Shown: positions 1 to 8,980, numbered from the stretch's first letter. The stretch is 38,906 nucleotides of DNA from an uncultured Clostridia bacterium (GCA_944376905.1 CALWEA010000012.1:1-38906); one strand, 5' to 3'. Notes: a model not told the origin generated them from the sequence alone. Translations and numbers: made by a program.

Positions 1-1
1 A

Positions 2-1264
2 CAACATGCCCTTTCTTATGAAATAACTTTTTATAACGATGACGGTAGTTTAGAGTATGGAAAGCAATCATTTAGTTTTGGTCAAAGTTTATCTTATAGC
101 GGTCAAACTCCAACCAAAGAAAGTACTACCCAATACTCATATACATTCGCAGGCTGGTCTAAATCTAAAAATAGTTTAACAACTCAAAATTTATTCATAG
201 ACGGAACTTATTCAACAGTTTATGCAGTTTTTAATTCTTCCTTACAACAATATGAAGTTAAATTTTTTGAAGTAAAAACTTCTGAGGTTGATGAAAGTGT
301 TGTTAGTGAGATTGTTGAAATCTCAGATTTAAAAACTATTAAAAATTATGGCGAAAAATTAGATTTAACAAGTATTAAATATAATAAAGATAGTGATTTA
401 AAATATGATTATAATTTTATTGGCTGGCTAGAAAATTCTAATTTAACTGGCGAATGTTTATCTAGTATTACAATATTAAACAATATCAATCTTTACGCTA
501 AATTTCATAAAACAAATCGTTCATACAATGTTGTTCTTTATTATCCTTCAAGTCAGGAAAATTTAAGTTTAAAAATTACTTTTAATGAAGGTGGAATTGA
601 TTTGACTTCGCTACAAACACCTTTAAAAGAATCAACTCCCCAATACAATTTCTCTTTTGACGGTTGGTATACTAAAAACGGCGAAATAACAGATGATTGG
701 GGTGAAAAAATAGAATACTTGGAATTTTCTGATAATGCCGGAACAAGTGCAAACACTTTGTATTTGGAGTTGTATCCTAAATTTAACTCTTCATTAAGAA
801 CATACACTCTTTCTTTCTATCTCGACAAAGATTCAACATCGCCTTTAAAAACGTTGTCTTTACCTTTTGGAGATATATTTGATGTAAATAAAGAAACCGC
901 CGAAAAACCTAATGACGATAAATGGCAATATGAATTTATTGGTTGGGCTAATGAAGATGATATATTGCTTGATGATATAATTTCTATTAAAACAGATATT
1001 AACCTTTATGCACAATTTGATAAAAAACCAATTCCTAATAACAGTTTACTAATTATTCTTATAGTAACTGGCGTTGGTCTTATTCTTCTTTCAATTATTG
1101 TCATTGTTGTAACAAAAATATGTCGAGAAAAATTGGTAAACAACAAAAATCTAACAAATCAAAGAATAAATGCGTTAAGATTAAAACAAGAAGAGTTAAG
1201 ACGACAACGAGAAGATTTGTATCGTCTAATGAATAATAAAAAACCTCCAAACAATAAAAAATAA
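2..1264 (+). CDS. InlB/Listeria-Bacteroides-repeat surface protein, 3' part (5' truncated by window edge)
   Basis: The frame is open from base 2 without a start, so the visible 420 residues are the C-terminal part of a longer protein; an internal TTG near 602 is not the start. About four repeats of 70-90 residues are visible, each with an F-x-G-W core (FAGWSK, FIGWLE, FDGWYT, FIGWAN) and a closing Y-A-x-F type strand (YAVF, YAKF, YAQF). This is the pattern of the InlB B-repeat / Flg_new family of extracellular beta-grasp modules. A strong transmembrane segment (about residues 342-365, LIILIVTGVGLILLSIIVIV) and a basic, coiled-coil-like tail follow, so the repeats should face outside with the C-terminus in the cytoplasm. 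There is no LPxTG motif. Function is unknown; adhesion or surface display is the family expectation. Confidence 0.8.
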   Translation, partial: QHALSYEITFYNDDGSLEYGKQSFSFGQSLSYSGQTPTKESTTQYSYTFAGWSKSKNSLTTQNLFIDGTYSTVYAVFNSSLQQYEVKFFEVKTSEVDESVVSEIVEISDLKTIKNYGEKLDLTSIKYNKDSDLKYDYNFIGWLENSNLTGECLSSITILNNINLYAKFHKTNRSYNVVLYYPSSQENLSLKITFNEGGIDLTSLQTPLKESTPQYNFSFDGWYTKNGEITDDWGEKIEYLEFSDNAGTSANTLYLELYPKFNSSLRTYTLSFYLDKDSTSPLKTLSLPFGDIFDVNKETAEKPNDDKWQYEFIGWANEDDILLDDIISIKTDINLYAQFDKKPIPNNSLLIILIVTGVGLILLSIIVIVVTKICREKLVNNKNLTNQRINALRLKQEELRRQREDLYRLMNNKKPPNNKK

Positions 1265-1463
1265 TTCTTGTATAAATACTATTGTTTTAACAATTAATAT
1301 TCAATAATTTCAAATAACAATTTTTCTTTTTTTGCTTTATAAAAAAATATCTTCTTACAATTGAAATTTTTATATAAACTTTCAATCATTTAATTTATTA
1401 ATTTGTTAATCAATTATTTTTGTCCAACTATTTAATTATTTGAAAATTATTAACTTAAAACAT

Positions 1464-1503
1464 AAAATAATCTTAATTGTTTATACTTAATTAAGATTAT
1501 TTT
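1464..1503. terminator. Bidirectional intrinsic terminator between convergent genes
   Basis: A perfect 15-bp inverted repeat (1464-1478 with 1489-1503, core ATAATCTTAATT) has a 10-nt loop and T-rich sequence on the right and A-rich sequence on the left. It lies between the surface protein (+) and murC (-), so it can serve both. The rest of 1265-1586 is AT-rich and shows no gene. Confidence 0.75.
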
Positions 1504-1586
1504 TTATTATTTAATAAAAGATATTATTCTTTTTACTTATTAATCATTGTTTAAATTTAAACAAAAAAACCTTTTTTATAAATGTT

Positions 1587-3101
1587 TTATAATTTTAATT
1601 CTTCATACAAAGCGCCAGCACCCAAGATAAGTGTTATTAAATTAGTATTATTTTTTTGAAGATATAATATTCTTTTTTTCAAATTTTCAATATTGTCGTA
1701 GTATTCAATATTACTATTAGTTTTTTTCATTTCATTAAACAACTCTAAACAACTCATTCCACTTTCTTTTTTTTCTCTCGCCTCAAACGTTTTATAAAGA
1801 ATTAATTTATCTGTCAATTTTAATGCTTCTATAAATTCCCTTTTTAACATGGCGGTTCTAGAATAAGTGTGTGGCTGAAAAACAGTTAACAATATTTTAT
1901 GCTGTTCTATGCAACAATTCTTACAATCGTATTTTATGTTGCTATTCATATATGATTGTTTTATTGCTAAAATAGTTTTTTTTATTTCTGTTGGATGATG
2001 TGCATAATCATGTATTGTTAAAGGATTTTGTTTGACAATTTCCATTCTTCTTTTAACACCTTTAAAATTTTCCAAACCAGTTTTAATATCTTTTAGTTTA
2101 ACTTTGAATATTCTAGCAACCGCTATGGCAGACAATGAATTTATTATGTTGTGTAGTCCGCAAGCATTGAGTTTTATTCTAGTTAATTTTTTATTCTTAT
2201 AAAAACAATCATAACTGAGTTTGTGATTTTCCTCTAATTTAATATTGAGTGCTTGATAATCTCCACTTTCACCAAAAGTTATAACCTTTTTTGTTTTGTC
2301 TAATTTTATTAATATCTTATTGTTATCATAACTTTTTTTTATAATTAAACTTTTATCTATTTTTGCTTTATCATTTAACAAGCATAAATTTGCTTGGTTA
2401 ATTAAATTATTTGTTTGTTGCTTGTTTTTAATGTTCACATATTCTTCTTCAATACATTCTTTAATAATAACGTTATAAAAACTGTTATAACAAAATTTTA
2501 TAAAAGAATTCTTTATATTATTTTTTGTTTTAAAATAATCAAGATGTTCAGGTTCAATATTTAAAACAACTCCAACTTTATTTTTTAAACTTAAAAAACT
2601 GTCTTTATATTCACATGCTTCTGTTATAAAATAATTTTTATCACCAATAAAAAAATTTGAACGTGTTAAATTACTAATCCCACCTAAATGTATTGTTGGA
2701 TTTAAACCTGCATGTATAAAAATTTCTGCTATCATTTCTGTTGTTGTTGTTTTACCATGTGTACCACTAATCGCAATAACATTCTTATATAAACTAGATA
2801 TTTTTCCCAACAATTCCGCCCTTGACAATATTTTTAATCCCATTCGCTTAGCCTCAACAAGTTCAACATTGTCTTCGCTTATAGCGGAGTTGTAAACAAT
2901 AACATTAAATCCTTTAATGTTAGATGCGTCATGTTTATGAAAAATTTTTATGCCACTAATTTTAGTTTTAGGATTAATATCACTACCCGCAACACAATAA
3001 CCATGATTTTTTAGTATTTGTGCCAACCCACTCATACTAACCCCGCCTATACCTATAAAAAAATATTTTAAATTCAAATCTTTTTTTTTATTTAATTTCA
3101 T
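1587..3101 (-). CDS. murC: UDP-N-acetylmuramate--L-alanine ligase
   Basis: MurC adds L-Ala to UDP-MurNAc, the first step of the peptidoglycan stem peptide, in the cytoplasm. The 504 residues fit the family. Visible motifs in order: the UDP-binding loop IGIGGVSMSGLAQIL (about 16-30), the ATP P-loop SGTHGKTTTTE (112-122), EACEYKDSFL, NIEPEHLDYF and, in the C-terminal ligase domain, HDYAHHPTEI, FQPHTYSRT and the terminal LGAGALYEEL. The central domain is expanded by Lys/Asn-rich stretches, as in other proteins here. The ATG at 3101 has no convincing Shine-Dalgarno. It is divergent from spoVG and stands alone, away from any mur/fts cluster. All key motifs are intact. Confidence 0.95.
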   Translation of the reverse strand: MKLNKKKDLNLKYFFIGIGGVSMSGLAQILKNHGYCVAGSDINPKTKISGIKIFHKHDASNIKGFNVIVYNSAISEDNVELVEAKRMGLKILSRAELLGKISSLYKNVIAISGTHGKTTTTEMIAEIFIHAGLNPTIHLGGISNLTRSNFFIGDKNYFITEACEYKDSFLSLKNKVGVVLNIEPEHLDYFKTKNNIKNSFIKFCYNSFYNVIIKECIEEEYVNIKNKQQTNNLINQANLCLLNDKAKIDKSLIIKKSYDNNKILIKLDKTKKVITFGESGDYQALNIKLEENHKLSYDCFYKNKKLTRIKLNACGLHNIINSLSAIAVARIFKVKLKDIKTGLENFKGVKRRMEIVKQNPLTIHDYAHHPTEIKKTILAIKQSYMNSNIKYDCKNCCIEQHKILLTVFQPHTYSRTAMLKREFIEALKLTDKLILYKTFEAREKKESGMSCLELFNEMKKTNSNIEYYDNIENLKKRILYLQKNNTNLITLILGAGALYEELKL

Positions 3102-3209
3102 ATTGTGTATTTATGATTTTTTTTACTTTTTGTTGATATTTTTTATATCAAAAATATATAAAAAAATAAAACTTTATAAAAAACTTTTAATTATTTTATA
3201 GAATTTTTT

Positions 3210-3237
3210 TATCTACTTTAAAGAAAATGTATGTCAA
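3210..3237 (-). promoter_or_regulatory. Candidate promoter for murC
   Basis: On the minus strand a perfect -35 TTGACA (3232-3237) is followed after 16 bp by TAGATA (3210-3215), a weak -10. It would give a leader of about 100 nt before murC. The -35 is convincing and the -10 is not. Confidence 0.35.
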
Positions 3238-3251
3238 TATATAAAATTTAA

Positions 3252-3280
3252 TTGATTTTTTTTATTTTTTCATATAAAAT
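3252..3280 (+). promoter_or_regulatory. Candidate promoter for spoVG
   Basis: TTGATT (3252-3257), a 17-bp spacer and TAAAAT (3275-3280) fit a sigma-A promoter about 70 bp upstream of the spoVG start. In Bacillus spoVG is sigma-H dependent; I did not see a clear sigma-H site. Sequence this AT-rich gives many chance matches. Confidence 0.4.
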
Positions 3281-3347
3281 GATTAAGTCGTTAATATATT
3301 AAATTGTTTTATTCTCGACAAAAAACTAAAAAGGAAGGTATAAGGGC

Positions 3348-3626
3348 TTGTTGAACATTTCAGACATCAGAGTTAGGCTTGTTAATAAAGAAGATTCTAA
3401 ACTTAAAGCAGTTGCCTCTATAACCATAGATGATTGCTTTGTTGTTCACGACATTAAAGTTGTTCAAGGTGCTGAATCTCTTTTCATTTCAATGCCAAGC
3501 AGAAAAACTCCAGACGGAGAATTCAAGGATATTGTTCATCCTATAAACACAGCAACTCGAGAAAAAATTTGCTCTGCAATATTTGAAGCGTATGAAAACG
3601 CTAAAAAAGAAAATATTGAAGAATAA
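3348..3626 (+). CDS. spoVG: SpoVG-family regulator
   Basis: SpoVG is a small, widely conserved Firmicutes protein, known in several species as a site-specific DNA/RNA-binding regulator and named for its role in spore septation in Bacillus. The 92 residues carry the family signature: N-terminal [26 protein letters not shown], and the conserved [17 protein letters not shown] (about 51-67). There are two adjacent TTG codons, at 3348 and 3351. Starting at 3351 gives [10 protein letters not shown], which matches how family members usually begin. The purine-rich AAGGAAGG (3331-3338) is 9 nt from the first TTG and 12 nt from the second, so the sequence does not decide. It is monocistronic, with its own promoter and terminator. 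Confidence 0.93.
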   Translation: MLNISDIRVRLVNKEDSKLKAVASITIDDCFVVHDIKVVQGAESLFISMPSRKTPDGEFKDIVHPINTATREKICSAIFEAYENAKKENIEE

Positions 3627-3649
3627 TATATTCTTGCTAGTGTAACTAA

Positions 3650-3687
3650 AAACTCACCTCTTAATTAAAAGGTGAGTTTATTTTTTT
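3650..3687 (+). terminator. Intrinsic terminator of spoVG
   Basis: A perfect 10-bp stem AAACTCACCT/AGGTGAGTTT (3650-3659 with 3670-3679) with a 10-nt loop is followed by ATTTTTTT. It lies 24 bp after the spoVG stop. The remaining spacer to 3923 is T/A-rich with no gene; an AT-only palindrome near 3893-3910 is too weak to call. Confidence 0.85.
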
Positions 3688-3923
3688 ATTTCTTTTACTT
3701 TTTTATTTTTTCTTTTTTCCCTTTTTTTATTCTTTTCTTTTTATTTTTCTATTAATCTTATATTTTTAAATTTTTTATAATTTTTTATTAAAATGTGTTT
3801 TTTTATTAACAAAATATTTTTATTAATATATTTTTGTAATATCTTTTAATTTGAAATTTTTAACTTTTTATACATAATTAATTTTATTCAATCTAAAAAA
3901 TTAATTTTTTTATAATAATTACT

Positions 3924-5432
3924 TTATTGTGGATTTATAAATTTAACATCATTTTCTGGAAGTTCCATGCCCTCAAACAATTCTTCTGTTCCTTCCATAA
4001 TAATACCATCTTGTGGAGGATAATAAACATGCCTTATTTCTTTTTCTTCTATAAGTTCTCCATTTTTAAAATATTGTAAAAAACCTAAATTCTCACTTCC
4101 TTGTTTTGGATACCTTATTCGTAAGTATTCACCTTTAAACATTATCTTATTTATATATTTTTTTTCTTTATCTTCAACTATTTTATCACCTTTATGAGAT
4201 AAAACCTTAACCTCTTCGGTTCTTGTTTTAATTTCCAACCCCTCTTCTAAGGGTTCGCCAAATATTTTAACAGAAACATTTTGACCATCACTATATGTCA
4301 TAAAGTATATAGGGTGTAAAGTATTATTTTGAAAAATCAAGTCATACCCACCATCGCTAACCATAGCATCAAAAGCCAAAGGAACATAACTAACTGGCAG
4401 GGAATGATTGTGAACTTCAAGTATGTTTAAATCTGCTCTAATTAAAGCATTGTAGAGTGTCGTTGACGCCTGACAAACTCCGCCACCTGCACCTAAAACA
4501 TACTCTCCCCCAACAATTATATTTGCATCTTTATAATTATTAGCAGAAGTTCTTTCTCCTGTTATTTTATTAAAAGAAATAATTTCTTCTGGTTGAACAA
4601 CCAAACCATTGAAAGCACTTAGCGCATATTTAACATTGTGCTTTCTGTTTTCAGGAGAAGATGCTATTGAAGTTGTAAACTCGCTCCTTAGTTGAATTAA
4701 GCCATCAAGTTCTGTTCTGGTTATTTCTGGTTGTATTATTGTTGTTGGAATAGTTATAGGAATATCTAAATTCTGATTTATGTTATATTGAATATTATCA
4801 ACCAACGCTTTAACATCAACTTCTTGACCAAGTGTTTCATCTTTAAAAACAAAAACTTCTTCACTTTGTGGATTAAAAACAACTTCTGCATTTTGTGCGG
4901 GAACATAGAGTTCTGAAACTAACTTTTGAATATTTTCGCCATAATTACCATTAAAACTATAAACAACACCATTATGAATCAAACTAACATTTTTGTCCAA
5001 GTTTTCATTTAAAACTATTTCGCTAACTATTTCACCATTAGAAGTTTCAATTTCAAACCTATCTTCAATCTTATCATTTGTATGAATTCCAAAACCAAAA
5101 ATAATAAATCCAAAAATACCTGCCAAAATAGCAATAGTAGCAAAACCACTAACAACAGTTTTAAAAAAAAGTCTATTTTTTTTCTTTTTAGAAGAATTAT
5201 GTAAATGATTATTTCTCTGATAAGTATCCAAATTGTTATTATATATCTTATTTTCGTTTTTTTCAGCATGTTCAGTATGCTTTTTATTTACTTCATTAAA
5301 GCAATTGTTTTCATTACAACCTATATTATCACTTAAATTATCGTGAGAATTATTGACATAATCGTAAAATCTACTATTTTCATGGTCTTTGGGAATATTG
5401 TTTTTTTTTGTATTTGGATTAATATTTTTCAT
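3924..5432 (-). CDS. VanW-family membrane-anchored protein with G5-like C-terminus
   Basis: The 502-residue protein has an Asn-rich cytoplasmic N-terminus (1-85), one transmembrane segment (about 90-116), an extracellular region resembling the putative peptidoglycan-binding module often found before VanW, the VanW domain (about 245-390) and a G5-like beta-rich tail (about 405-475). The VanW hallmarks are plain: FNKITGERT, the GAGGGVCQASTTLYNALIRA stretch and VHNHSLPVSYVP. VanW takes its name from vancomycin-resistance clusters, but its biochemical activity is unknown and it is common in Clostridia without any resistance cluster; no van genes are present here. The ATG at 5432 has a good SD (AAGGAGTT, minus strand, 5437-5444). 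A role in the cell wall is an inference from domains and membrane anchoring. Confidence 0.88.
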   Translation of the reverse strand: MKNINPNTKKNNIPKDHENSRFYDYVNNSHDNLSDNIGCNENNCFNEVNKKHTEHAEKNENKIYNNNLDTYQRNNHLHNSSKKKKNRLFFKTVVSGFATIAILAGIFGFIIFGFGIHTNDKIEDRFEIETSNGEIVSEIVLNENLDKNVSLIHNGVVYSFNGNYGENIQKLVSELYVPAQNAEVVFNPQSEEVFVFKDETLGQEVDVKALVDNIQYNINQNLDIPITIPTTIIQPEITRTELDGLIQLRSEFTTSIASSPENRKHNVKYALSAFNGLVVQPEEIISFNKITGERTSANNYKDANIIVGGEYVLGAGGGVCQASTTLYNALIRADLNILEVHNHSLPVSYVPLAFDAMVSDGGYDLIFQNNTLHPIYFMTYSDGQNVSVKIFGEPLEEGLEIKTRTEEVKVLSHKGDKIVEDKEKKYINKIMFKGEYLRIRYPKQGSENLGFLQYFKNGELIEEKEIRHVYYPPQDGIIMEGTEELFEGMELPENDVKFINPQ

Positions 5433-5673
5433 TTCTAACTCCTTAAAGTTTTTAAAAACAAAATTAGTAAATAATTTTAAACTTTCCGCTTAAATTTTTT
5501 TATTTTATAATTTTTAATTTCTCTTATTTAATATTTTTAATATTTATTTATTTTTTATTTTTTTATAAAATTTTGATATATAATATTTTGTATAAAAAAC
5601 TTAAAAATATGCAATATAAAACAAAATTTAACAATTTATACACAATATTAAATTTTCTCTAAAAAGTTAGTAC

Positions 5674-5702
5674 TTGACATTTACTCAACAAAAAGTTATA
5701 AT
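5674..5702 (+). promoter_or_regulatory. Consensus sigma-A promoter (TTGACA-N17-TATAAT)
   Basis: -35 TTGACA (5674-5679), an exact 17-bp spacer and -10 TATAAT (5697-5702) match the consensus at all 12 positions. Transcription should begin near 5709, giving a leader of about 33 nt. The rest of the 5433-5673 spacer is AT-rich and shows no other feature. Confidence 0.88.
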
Positions 5703-5741
5703 AAATACATAAAATCTATAATAAAAGGTTTGGGGGAAAAA

Positions 5742-6338
5742 ATGACAAAAATAAAAACAAAACGAATTGTTAAAGGTGATGCCGTTGATAAAATTTTTTA
5801 TCAATCAGTTAATAATGCCAAAAAAGAAAAATCTATAGAATTGGAACAACCAGAAAAACAAGCATTAAGTAACTATTCATTTGATTATAATCAAATTATT
5901 TCAGATTATCAATCTTACATGAAAGAACAAATTAAACAAAACAATTTACCTATCATTCCAAAATTATTATCAACTAAACAACAATTTATTTTAATCAATG
6001 AAAAATTAAACGCTCATAATAGCGAAGATTTATTAAATGGTTTGGAATATGAAATTAAACAACTCCAAACAATAATCAAAAAAGTAAATGAACGACTTCC
6101 TGATTTGCAAATGCAAAGAGGCCGTTTTTCAAAAAGTCAATATGTTAATTTTGAATACAATTCAGCAAAATCACCAAAGTATGAATATCAACTTTTAACT
6201 GCTAAATTTTTAGAAGCATTTATTAAAGAGAATAATGCAAATATTGAAAATTTGTTAAAAAATCTTATAGAAAAATCAAATGATAATTGTTTTGTATTAT
6301 CAACAATTCAAAATCAACAATCTTCTTTAAATAAATAA
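5742..6338 (+). CDS. Hypothetical cytoplasmic protein behind a consensus promoter
   Basis: I do not recognise this 198-residue protein. It has no signal peptide or membrane segment, a basic N-terminus (MTKIKTKRIVKGD) and a largely helical, Lys/Gln/Asn-rich body with coiled-coil potential around LNGLEYEIKQLQTIIKKVNE. I start it at the ATG at 5742 because a G-run (GGGGG, 5732-5736) sits 5 nt upstream as a ribosome site. A TTG at 5730 is in frame but would consume that site. The perfect promoter just upstream and a hairpin after the stop make it a monocistronic unit that is probably strongly transcribed. Flanking genes (VanW protein, metal exporter) give no clue to its role. Confidence 0.75.
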   Translation: MTKIKTKRIVKGDAVDKIFYQSVNNAKKEKSIELEQPEKQALSNYSFDYNQIISDYQSYMKEQIKQNNLPIIPKLLSTKQQFILINEKLNAHNSEDLLNGLEYEIKQLQTIIKKVNERLPDLQMQRGRFSKSQYVNFEYNSAKSPKYEYQLLTAKFLEAFIKENNANIENLLKNLIEKSNDNCFVLSTIQNQQSSLNK

Positions 6339-6388
6339 TGAATTATAAAAAAATTTGTTTAAATTAAAAATTAATTTATTTAATTAAT

Positions 6389-6425
6389 AATTTTGCTTGT
6401 CTTAATTTGAGGCAAGCAAAATTTT
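6389..6425 (+). terminator. Putative terminator hairpin
   Basis: Arms 6389-6401 and 6411-6423 (core TTTTGCTTG / CAAGCAAAA) pair over 13 bp with one G-U and a 9-nt loop. Only four Ts follow, so termination may be incomplete and some readthrough into the exporter gene is possible. Confidence 0.5.
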
Positions 6426-6512
6426 GCTTAAAAAACCTTTTATTTACGAATTTAATTTTTTTAATTATTGAGTTTTCAAAATAAATCAATAAAGGAGGTT
6501 GGGTTAAAATAT

Positions 6513-7811
6513 ATGTGGGATGTTTTATTAGACGCATTCTTAGACACATTAAAAGCATTACCTGTTTTATATTTAGTTTATCTTATAGTTGGATATTTCT
6601 CGCATAAAAACAAAAAACGTCAAGTTGCAAAAACAACATCTAAATTTGGTCCATTAGTTGCAAGTTCTTTTGGAATAGTTCCTCAATGTGGATTCGCTTC
6701 TGTTATGGCAGATTTATATTCAAAAAAAGCAATAACAATTGGAACTCTTTTTGCTGTTTTTATTGCAACTTCCGATGAAGCATTTGCTATTTTAATTTTA
6801 TATCCTGAGCATTATCTTGACTTATTGGCATTATTGGGTATCAAATTTATTAGTGCTGTTATTTTTGGATATCTAATAGATTTTATATTTTTTAAAAATA
6901 GAAAAAAAACTATACCATATAACGGACATGATATATGCGATTGCTCAGAAAATCATAAACACGAAAACCATAAAAATAATATTTTGTTAAATAATAAAAA
7001 TAAGAAAAAAATAAAATTGACAAACAAAAATTCAAATACAAATAATGTTAAACTTTTAAATAAAAATATAAATGAAGATAATCTATTAAGTAATAGAATA
7101 TATGAAAATTATGACAATGAAAAGGTAAATAAAAACAATAAACAAAACATAAATGAAAATAGCAAAACAAACGTTTTGGAAACTAATAACATTGACTTTA
7201 AAATAAAGGAAAAAAATTATGGTTGCTCTTCTTCAAATTTTCGAATAAGTAAAAGCATTTCCCCTACAACAACCAAAAAATCAAAAAGTTTACAATTAAA
7301 ATGCAGAAATGATTATCAACAAAAATTGAACGAAAATAATATTAACAATAATTCTATAAAAAATAATAAACAAATTGAAGAAATTGAAGAGTGTCATGAA
7401 TGTCATTGCTGTGCAACAAATATTTTCTACGACGCACTTTTACATACTTTTAAAATAGCAATTCTTCTTTTTGTAGTTGGTGCTATTTTAGGCTTAATTA
7501 TAAATTGGATTGGCGAAAATAATATAGAAAAACTTTTTGCTACTAGTGAAATAATTTCAATCTTTGTCGCAGGTCTTGTTGGCCTTATACCAACATGTGC
7601 TATTAGTGTTGTTTTAGTCACATTTTTCACAAGTGGAATTATAACCTTTTCCGCATTAGTTACGGGATTATGTGCTGGTGCAGGACTTGGATTAGTTATT
7701 CTTTTTGCCAAAAATCATAATATTAAACAGAATATTTACATAACAATTTCACTTTATATAATTTCTGTTATTATAGGTTTAATAGTATGGGGAATAACTC
7801 AAATATTTTAA
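6513..7811 (+). CDS. ArsP_2-type putative 10TM heavy-metal/manganese exporter
   Basis: This polytopic membrane protein consists of two hydrophobic halves separated by a hydrophilic loop. The halves carry related signatures: FGIVPQCGFASVMADLY...ATSDEA in the first and GLIPTCAISVVLVTFF...GLCAGAGLGLVILF in the second. This is the pattern I know from the ArsP_2 family (putative 10TM heavy-metal exporters, also annotated as putative manganese transporters). The loop begins and ends with Cys/His clusters (HDICDCSENHKHENHK and ECHECHCC), plausible metal ligands, and between them carries about 130 residues of Asn/Lys-rich low complexity not expected in the family. The ATG at 6513 follows AAAGGAGG (6491-6498); an in-frame TTG at 6468 lies upstream of that site. 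The substrate cannot be told from sequence. Confidence 0.75.
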   Translation: MWDVLLDAFLDTLKALPVLYLVYLIVGYFSHKNKKRQVAKTTSKFGPLVASSFGIVPQCGFASVMADLYSKKAITIGTLFAVFIATSDEAFAILILYPEHYLDLLALLGIKFISAVIFGYLIDFIFFKNRKKTIPYNGHDICDCSENHKHENHKNNILLNNKNKKKIKLTNKNSNTNNVKLLNKNINEDNLLSNRIYENYDNEKVNKNNKQNINENSKTNVLETNNIDFKIKEKNYGCSSSNFRISKSISPTTTKKSKSLQLKCRNDYQQKLNENNINNNSIKNNKQIEEIEECHECHCCATNIFYDALLHTFKIAILLFVVGAILGLIINWIGENNIEKLFATSEIISIFVAGLVGLIPTCAISVVLVTFFTSGIITFSALVTGLCAGAGLGLVILFAKNHNIKQNIYITISLYIISVIIGLIVWGITQIF

Positions 7812-7849
7812 AAATAAAAACGAAAAATTTAAGTAAAAATTAAAGTGAA

Positions 7850-7905
7850 AAAAATGAAACAAAAATGCAACAAAAATGAAATTAAAATGAAATTAAAAAT
7901 AATTT
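7850..7905. repeat. Degenerate 11-bp A-rich tandem repeat
   Basis: Four to five units resembling AAAAATGAAAC / AAAAATGCAAC / AAAATGAAATT lie just after the exporter gene. Confidence 0.55.
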
Positions 7906-7925
7906 AAAAAATAATATATAAAGAA

Positions 7926-7969
7926 TATATAAACAATATATAAACAATATATAAACAATATATAAACAA
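7926..7969. repeat. Perfect 11-bp tandem repeat x4
   Basis: Four identical consecutive copies of TATATAAACAA. The 7812-8201 spacer otherwise holds only A-rich sequence and the terminator at 8150-8188. Confidence 0.9.
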
Positions 7970-8149
7970 TAAAAAATAATATACATAATTTAATGTAAAA
8001 AATTGCTATAAACAAAAAGTAAAAAATGAATTAGAACAAAAAAAGATTAAAAAATTTTTTTACTATTTATTAAGACTAATTATTAAGACTAACAAATTAA
8101 TATAAAACTAATCAAAAAAAATAAAAAAATAAATAAAAACATAAAAAAT

Positions 8150-8188
8150 AAAAAAACAACTTTGATTGTATAACTTAGTTGTTTTTTT
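8150..8188 (-). terminator. Intrinsic terminator of the 8202-8795 gene
   Basis: A 12-bp stem (8150-8161 with 8177-8188; AAAAACAACT/AGTTGTTTTT) has a 15-nt loop. Read on the minus strand it ends in GTTGTTTTTTTATTTTTT, a good U-tract, 14 bp beyond the stop codon. Confidence 0.75.
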
Positions 8189-8201
8189 GTTATAACAAAA
8201 A

Positions 8202-8795
8202 TTATTTAACTAAATCTAACGACTTTTTTTCTTCTAATTTTTGTTGTCTTCTAAAGGCATCTCTTGCTCTTTTCATTTTTATTAAGCAAAAATTTTCATT
8301 TTGCAATTTTTGACATAACCTGCTTTTTTCTTCTTTTAATTCAAATGCCATTTTTTGATATTTTGGGTTTGAATTTTCATTAATATTTAATTTTTCCAAC
8401 AAATTGCTTATCTGGGCAATCTTACTAAAAATTTTGGCTTGATTTGGCAAAATTTCAAAAAATCTTTTATAACTTACCGGTAAATTATATTTATTAACTA
8501 TTGCTTTAGTTACATTTAAAAAAATTCGCAAATCTTCTTCTGTTAATGGGTCAAGTTTAACTTTATGATTAAATCTATTATAAGTAAAAAACCATTGATT
8601 AAAAAAAAGTCCATTTCTTAAAGGTTTTTTTAAAGAGATTTTAAAAGATTTATTATCAACTTCAATAACAAATTTAACAAGTCCATAACCTTTTTGCAAA
8701 TCAAAAAATGCATGTGCATTTTTAAATAAAGGTTTTTCAGTTAAACAATCTTTGCTTTCAACATAGTATTCGTGAATAAAATCAATTTTTTTCAT
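8202..8795 (-). CDS. Hypothetical protein, 197 residues
   Basis: I do not recognise the family. The protein is basic, soluble and without a signal peptide. The first half looks beta-rich (AHAFFDLQKGYGLVKFVIEV, WFFTYNRF). The second half is helical with Lys/Glu/Gln heptad-like sequence (YQKMAFELKEEKSRLCQKLQ, RARDAFRRQQKLEEKK) and could be a coiled coil. I start at the ATG at 8795 because AAAGG (minus strand, 8803-8807) lies 7 nt upstream and because the promoter at 8833-8861 puts the transcript start near 8826, downstream of the more distal in-frame ATG at 8861. It is monocistronic and divergent from the Hint gene. Confidence 0.72.
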   Translation of the reverse strand: MKKIDFIHEYYVESKDCLTEKPLFKNAHAFFDLQKGYGLVKFVIEVDNKSFKISLKKPLRNGLFFNQWFFTYNRFNHKVKLDPLTEEDLRIFLNVTKAIVNKYNLPVSYKRFFEILPNQAKIFSKIAQISNLLEKLNINENSNPKYQKMAFELKEEKSRLCQKLQNENFCLIKMKRARDAFRRQQKLEEKKSLDLVK

Positions 8796-8832
8796 AAAAT
8801 ATCCTTTTAAAAAAATATAGTTTGCATTTATT

Positions 8833-8861
8833 ATTCTACCATAAAATATAAAATTAATCAA
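8833..8861 (-). promoter_or_regulatory. Promoter of the 8202-8795 gene
   Basis: On the minus strand: TTGATT (8856-8861), 17 bp, TAGAAT (8833-8838). The match is good, and its position fixes the start codon of the gene it drives at 8795. Confidence 0.65.
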
Positions 8862-8949
8862 GACTCAAAATTGAATTAAAAAATTATTAAAATTAAAAGA
8901 AAAAAATTAAAAAACAAAAAATAAAAAAGTTAAAATTTTAAGTTAAAAA

Positions 8950-8980
8950 AACTGCGTATATAATATATAAATACGCAGTT
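8950..8980. repeat. Palindrome copy 1 (ACTGCGTAT...ATACGCAGT)
   Basis: Perfect 10-bp arms AACTGCGTAT (8950-8959) and ATACGCAGTT (8971-8980) with an 11-nt AT spacer. T-rich sequence lies on both sides, so it could also terminate transcription, but no gene ends here. A sister palindrome lies at 9119-9147, with the centres 168 bp apart. Confidence 0.8.

Noticed and set aside
3893..3910. AT-only palindrome as terminator of the VanW gene
   Set aside because: It has no loop or G-C pairs and such sequences are common by chance at this composition.
6376..6558. Minus-strand open frame of 60 codons before the exporter gene
   Set aside because: It overlaps the terminator hairpin and the exporter start and has no ribosome site or recognisable sequence.
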